Below are positions 5,978 through 7,969 of a stretch of DNA of 7,969 bases, one piece after another. Origin of the DNA: Hyphomicrobiales bacterium (lineage in GTDB: Bacteria > Pseudomonadota > Alphaproteobacteria > Rhizobiales > Beijerinckiaceae). Both the position numbers and the translations under genes were made by a program. A model generated the notes under the pieces. That model made no database searches, was not told the DNA's origin, and saw only the letters and a list, made by a program, of their open reading frames with translations. The first letter of the stretch is position 1; the number at the start of each line of letters is the position of its first letter. The stretch covers positions 1-7,969 of the forward strand of contig JAATEW010000390.1 of assembly GCA_015655535.1 (NCBI GenBank). The letters run 5' to 3'.

Positions 5978-7240
5978 ATGAACGTTCTTCTCATCGGCGC
6001 CGGCGGCCGCGAGCATGCGCTTGCCTATGCCTTGCGCAAAAGCCCCAAACTCAACCGGTTTTTTGTCGCGCCCGGCAATCCCGGTATCGAAAGACTGGCC
6101 AAATCCGTCATTCTCGCCAGCGGCGATCATGAGGCTGTCATCGCCTTCTGCCGCCGCCAGGCCATCGATTTCGTCGTGATCGGCCCAGAGGGCCCGCTCG
6201 TGCGCGGCCTTGTCGATGCCCTCGAAGAGGAAGGCATAGCGGCTTTCGGGCCGTCCGAGGACGCGGCCTTGCTCGAAGGCTCGAAAGCCTTCGCCAAAGA
6301 GGTCTGCAAATGTTTCGCGGTGCCGACCGCGGCTTATGCGAAATTTACCGACGCCGAGAGCGCCAGAGCCTATGTCCGCGAAAAAGGTGCGCCGATCGTC
6401 GTCAAGGCGGATGGATTGGCCTCGGGCAAAGGCGTCACGGTTGCCGAATCCGTCGCCGAGGCGGAGGCCGCGATCGAGTCCATGTTCGGCGGCCAATTCG
6501 GCGAGGCCGGCGAGACGGTCGTCATCGAAGAAAAGCTGATCGGCGAAGAAGTCTCCTTCTTCGTGCTCTGCGATGGGACGCGGGCGCTGCCGCTGGGTTC
6601 GGCGCAGGATTATAAGCGCCTCGGCGAAGGCGATACCGGCCCGAACACCGGCGGGATGGGCGCCATTTCGCCGTCGCCCCTCATGGACGAGGCGATGACC
6701 GCCCGGGTGATGACGGAAATCATCGAGCCCGTGGTTGCCGGCATGGCGGAATTGAACCGGCCTTTCGTCGGCGTTCTTTATGCCGGACTGATGCTGACGG
6801 CCGATGGGCCGAAGGTGCTCGAATTCAACGTGCGCTTCGGCGACCCGGAAACGCAGGCGCTTCTGCCGCAATTGCAAACCGATCTGCTGCCGCTGTTCAA
6901 GGCCTGTTCCGACGAAAACATGCCGATGGATCCGGTAAAGCTTTCCGGCAAAAACGCTGTGACCGTCGTGATGGCCGCGCCCGGCTATCCGCTCGATCCG
7001 CAGCTTGGCTCCGAGATCAAAGGTCTCGATGCGGTGGAAGACATGCCGGGCGTCATCGTCACCCAGGCCGGCACGAAAAAGGACGGCAAAAGATTGCTCG
7101 TCGATGGCGGGCGGGTGTTGAGCGTCACCGGCCTCGGCGCCGATCTCGCAGAAGCCCGCGAAAAGGCCTATGCGGCCGTCGCTGCGATCGATTGGCCCGA
7201 GGCGGTCTACCGCAAGGACATCGGCGCGGGGAAAGTGTGA
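5978..7240 (+). CDS. purD: Phosphoribosylamine--glycine ligase (GAR synthetase)
   Basis: A complete 420-residue PurD. It catalyses ATP-dependent joining of glycine to 5-phosphoribosylamine to make glycinamide ribonucleotide, the second step of de novo purine synthesis, in the cytosol. The N-terminal domain begins MNVLLIGAGGREHALAYAL, a family hallmark that fixes the start, followed by APGNPG (31-36) and GPEGPL (69-74). The ATP-grasp core has KADGLASGKGV (143-153), GPNTGGMG (221-228) and the metal/phosphate motif LEFNVRFGDPETQ (281-293). The C-terminal domain ends YRKDIG (411-416). Length is normal and no key motif is missing. No strong Shine-Dalgarno is visible before the ATG. It is divergent from the LprI-like gene and convergent with the DUF559 gene, so it appears to be transcribed alone. 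A double-hairpin repeat begins 10 bp after its stop. Confidence 0.98.
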   Translation: MNVLLIGAGGREHALAYALRKSPKLNRFFVAPGNPGIERLAKSVILASGDHEAVIAFCRRQAIDFVVIGPEGPLVRGLVDALEEEGIAAFGPSEDAALLEGSKAFAKEVCKCFAVPTAAYAKFTDAESARAYVREKGAPIVVKADGLASGKGVTVAESVAEAEAAIESMFGGQFGEAGETVVIEEKLIGEEVSFFVLCDGTRALPLGSAQDYKRLGEGDTGPNTGGMGAISPSPLMDEAMTARVMTEIIEPVVAGMAELNRPFVGVLYAGLMLTADGPKVLEFNVRFGDPETQALLPQLQTDLLPLFKACSDENMPMDPVKLSGKNAVTVVMAAPGYPLDPQLGSEIKGLDAVEDMPGVIVTQAGTKKDGKRLLVDGGRVLSVTGLGADLAEAREKAYAAVAAIDWPEAVYRKDIGAGKV

Positions 7241-7249
7241 ATCCCATAC

Positions 7250-7317
7250 GCTGATCGTTGGCATCCCCTCTCCCCTTGCGGGAGAGGGTGGTCTGCGGAG
7301 CAGACCGGGTGAGGGGT
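7250..7317 (+). repeat. Left 68-bp double-hairpin repeat flanking the DUF559 gene
   Basis: It contains two adjacent hairpins: CCCTCTCCC (7266-7274) with GGGAGAGGG (7280-7288) around a CTTGC loop, then GGTCTGC (7290-7296) with GCAGACC (7300-7306) around GGA. The outer CCCCTC (7265-7270) could alternatively pair with GAGGGG (7311-7316). It matches the right copy at 64 of 68 positions in inverted orientation, including a 5' lead of GCT, one variable base, ATCGTTGGC. It ends 3 bp from the DUF559 stop codon and could also end purD transcripts, though without a T-run. Confidence 0.93.
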
Positions 7318-7320
7318 CGT

Positions 7321-7674
7321 TCAATCGTTCAGTAGATTTATTATCCGTTGTATGGCGAGGTCGGGCGATCCGATGACGAGATCGTTTGATATCCGCAGGA
7401 CGCGAAAGCCCTCGCTCCGAAACCATTCGTCTCGCACCGCATCGTGCTGGCTTCGTGCGGCATGCGAGGGGCCATCGACCTCTACAACCAGCCGTTTCTC
7501 AAAGCAGGCGAAATCAGCAATATAATTGCCAATTGGAACTTGTCTGCGAAATTTGAAATCGCCGCATCGGCGATCGCGCAAAGCACGCCATACGACGGCT
7601 TCCGCGTTGACCGATGCTTTGCGTTGGCCGCGCGCCAGACGCGTCATCACCTTCAAAGGTGTTGGATCGGCCAC
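7321..7674 (-). CDS. DUF559 (Vsr-like, PD-(D/E)XK superfamily) endonuclease-domain protein
   Basis: 117 residues, normal for the family. DUF559 proteins are single-domain, related to very-short-patch-repair (Vsr) endonucleases and the PD-(D/E)XK fold; their substrates are largely unknown. Signatures seen: NAEAVVWRALRDRR (23-36, candidate E25), FKFRRQVPIGNYIADF (40-55, candidate D54), RLVVEVDGPSH (61-71, candidates E65, D67 and H71) and a helical tail DEWFRSEGFRVLRISNDLV. The start used is GTG at 7674, preceded on its strand by GAGGGG with a 5-nt spacer. An ATG at residue 10 (7647) is possible, but its AAGG is only 2 nt away. The gene fills the space between two inverted repeats, with its stop 3 bp from one and its start 4 bp from the other. 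By my count the gene is about 54% GC over 7321-7620, with a 60-nt stretch at 37% (7501-7560), against 65% in a purD sample (6661-6720), which suggests different ancestry. Biological role unknown. Confidence 0.88.
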   Translation of the reverse strand: MADPTPLKVMTRLARGQRKASVNAEAVVWRALRDRRCGDFKFRRQVPIGNYIADFACFEKRLVVEVDGPSHAARSQHDAVRDEWFRSEGFRVLRISNDLVIGSPDLAIQRIINLLND

Positions 7675-7678
7675 AGAT

Positions 7679-7746
7679 ACCCCTCACCCGGTCGGCTCCG
7701 CCGACCACCCTCTCCCGCAAGGGGAGAGGGGACGCCAACGATTAGC
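7679..7746 (-). repeat. Right 68-bp double-hairpin repeat flanking the DUF559 gene (inverted copy)
   Basis: This is the reverse complement of 7250-7317 with four differences, at the partners of 7253, 7263, 7294 and 7302. The last two form one base pair of the second hairpin (T-A in the left copy, G-C here), so the stem is kept. The copy begins 4 bp upstream of the DUF559 start codon, and its inner end reads GAGGGG toward the gene. No clear target-site duplication is seen outside the two copies. Confidence 0.93.
7680..7685 (-). promoter_or_regulatory. Likely ribosome-binding site of the DUF559 gene, supplied by the repeat
   Basis: On the reverse strand the end of the repeat reads GAGGGG, followed by TATCT and the GTG start. 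The purine-rich end of the repeat therefore lies where a Shine-Dalgarno is expected. The left copy has the same GAGGGG beyond the stop codon, facing the gene from the other side, where it has no such role. Confidence 0.5.
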
Positions 7747-7794
7747 AAAAGGATTTTCACCGATTTGCTCTAGGAGGGGAAGGGCGCGCATCAA

Positions 7795-7969
7795 TTACGC
7801 CGCCCTTAAAAACAAAAGCTGCGTGTCATCGTAGCGGCGCGTTTCAAGCAATGTGAAACCCTCAGACAGGGCGATCTTGGCCTCGGCCAATTCCTCCACG
7901 ACGACCAAGGCGCCTGCGGTCAGCCATCCGCCTGAAGCCAGGCTCGCAAGAGCAGACTCGGCGAAGCCC
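7795..7969 (-). CDS. rsmD: 16S rRNA (guanine-966-N2)-methyltransferase RsmD, C-terminal part
   Basis: A reverse-strand frame, open to the window edge, gives the last 57 residues before a TAA at 7795-7797. It begins GFAESALASLASGGWL, continues with AGALVVVEE and ends LLETRRYDDTQLLFLRAA. This is the usual C terminus of RsmD, in which the residues after the DPPY catalytic motif read G..E.AL..L..GGWL..GAL.V.E and the protein ends in ...RRYGDT...FL. RsmD methylates G966 of 16S rRNA during small-subunit assembly, using S-adenosylmethionine. The methyltransferase motifs themselves are outside the window. The frame is short and was read by eye. A 7-bp pairing (AAGGGCG 7780-7786 with CGCCCTT 7801-7807) overlaps the stop codon but lacks a T-tract. 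The last base of the window is an incomplete codon. Confidence 0.85.
   Translation of the reverse strand, partial: GFAESALASLASGGWLTAGALVVVEELAEAKIALSEGFTLLETRRYDDTQLLFLRAA

Noticed and set aside
5942..7426. Long reverse-strand open frame (494 codons) opposite purD
   Set aside because: It overlaps all of purD, runs through the left repeat and part of the DUF559 gene, and shows no protein-family pattern; a composition artefact.
2963..7674. Functional link between MutL and the Vsr-like DUF559 protein because they lie in the same region
   Set aside because: The genes are separated by two unrelated genes and transcribed from opposite strands, and the DUF559 gene looks mobile; proximity alone does not support a shared repair role.
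7250..7746. CRISPR array or integron cassette
   Set aside because: Only two repeats, inverted rather than direct, with a single gene between them; no spacers, integrase or attC-type site.
7780..7807. Stem (AAGGGCG/CGCCCTT) at the rsmD stop as a terminator
   Set aside because: Only 7 bp with a 14-nt loop, and C-rich rather than T-rich sequence follows in the direction of rsmD transcription.

Overview
The window looks like chromosomal DNA of an alphaproteobacterium, most likely Hyphomicrobiales (Rhizobiales). This is inferred from the GC-rich coding sequence, the tandem M16 peptidase pair, a MutL with an endonuclease motif, and two kinds of palindromic dispersed repeat common between genes in that group. 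No taxon-specific marker was searched.

Layout, left to right. (1) Positions 1-2480 hold two forward M16 metallopeptidase genes. The first is cut by the window edge and its HxxEH zinc motif lies just outside. The second has lost HxxEH but keeps the R/Y substrate-binding pair, so the two read as the halves of a heterodimeric protease. (2) Positions 2481-2962 have no gene. Most of the stretch is an imperfect palindrome of about 300 bp centred near 2659, with a perfect 49-bp core palindrome. (3) mutL, 2963-4780, is complete and has the DQHA(X)2E(X)4E endonuclease motif. (4) Positions 4781-4910 are a convergent intergenic gap with two inverted copies of a 32-nt hairpin repeat. (5) A reverse-strand exported protein, 4911-5906, combines an LprI-like N-terminal domain with a DUF3298-like C-terminal region; a strong Shine-Dalgarno sequence fixes its TTG start. 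(6) purD, 5978-7240, is divergent from it and complete. (7) Positions 7250-7746 form a compact cassette: a small reverse-strand DUF559 (Vsr-like) nuclease gene sits almost exactly between two inverted 68-bp copies of a double-hairpin repeat. (8) From 7795 to the end is the C-terminal part of rsmD on the reverse strand.

The genes are housekeeping functions with no shared pathway: protein turnover, mismatch repair, an envelope protein, purine synthesis and rRNA methylation. The main interest lies between the genes. The nuclease cassette looks like a REP/RAYT-type arrangement but with a DUF559 nuclease in place of a transposase. Degenerate pieces of the same repeat family flank the large palindrome upstream of mutL, so both may be products of one kind of mobile or self-copying element.
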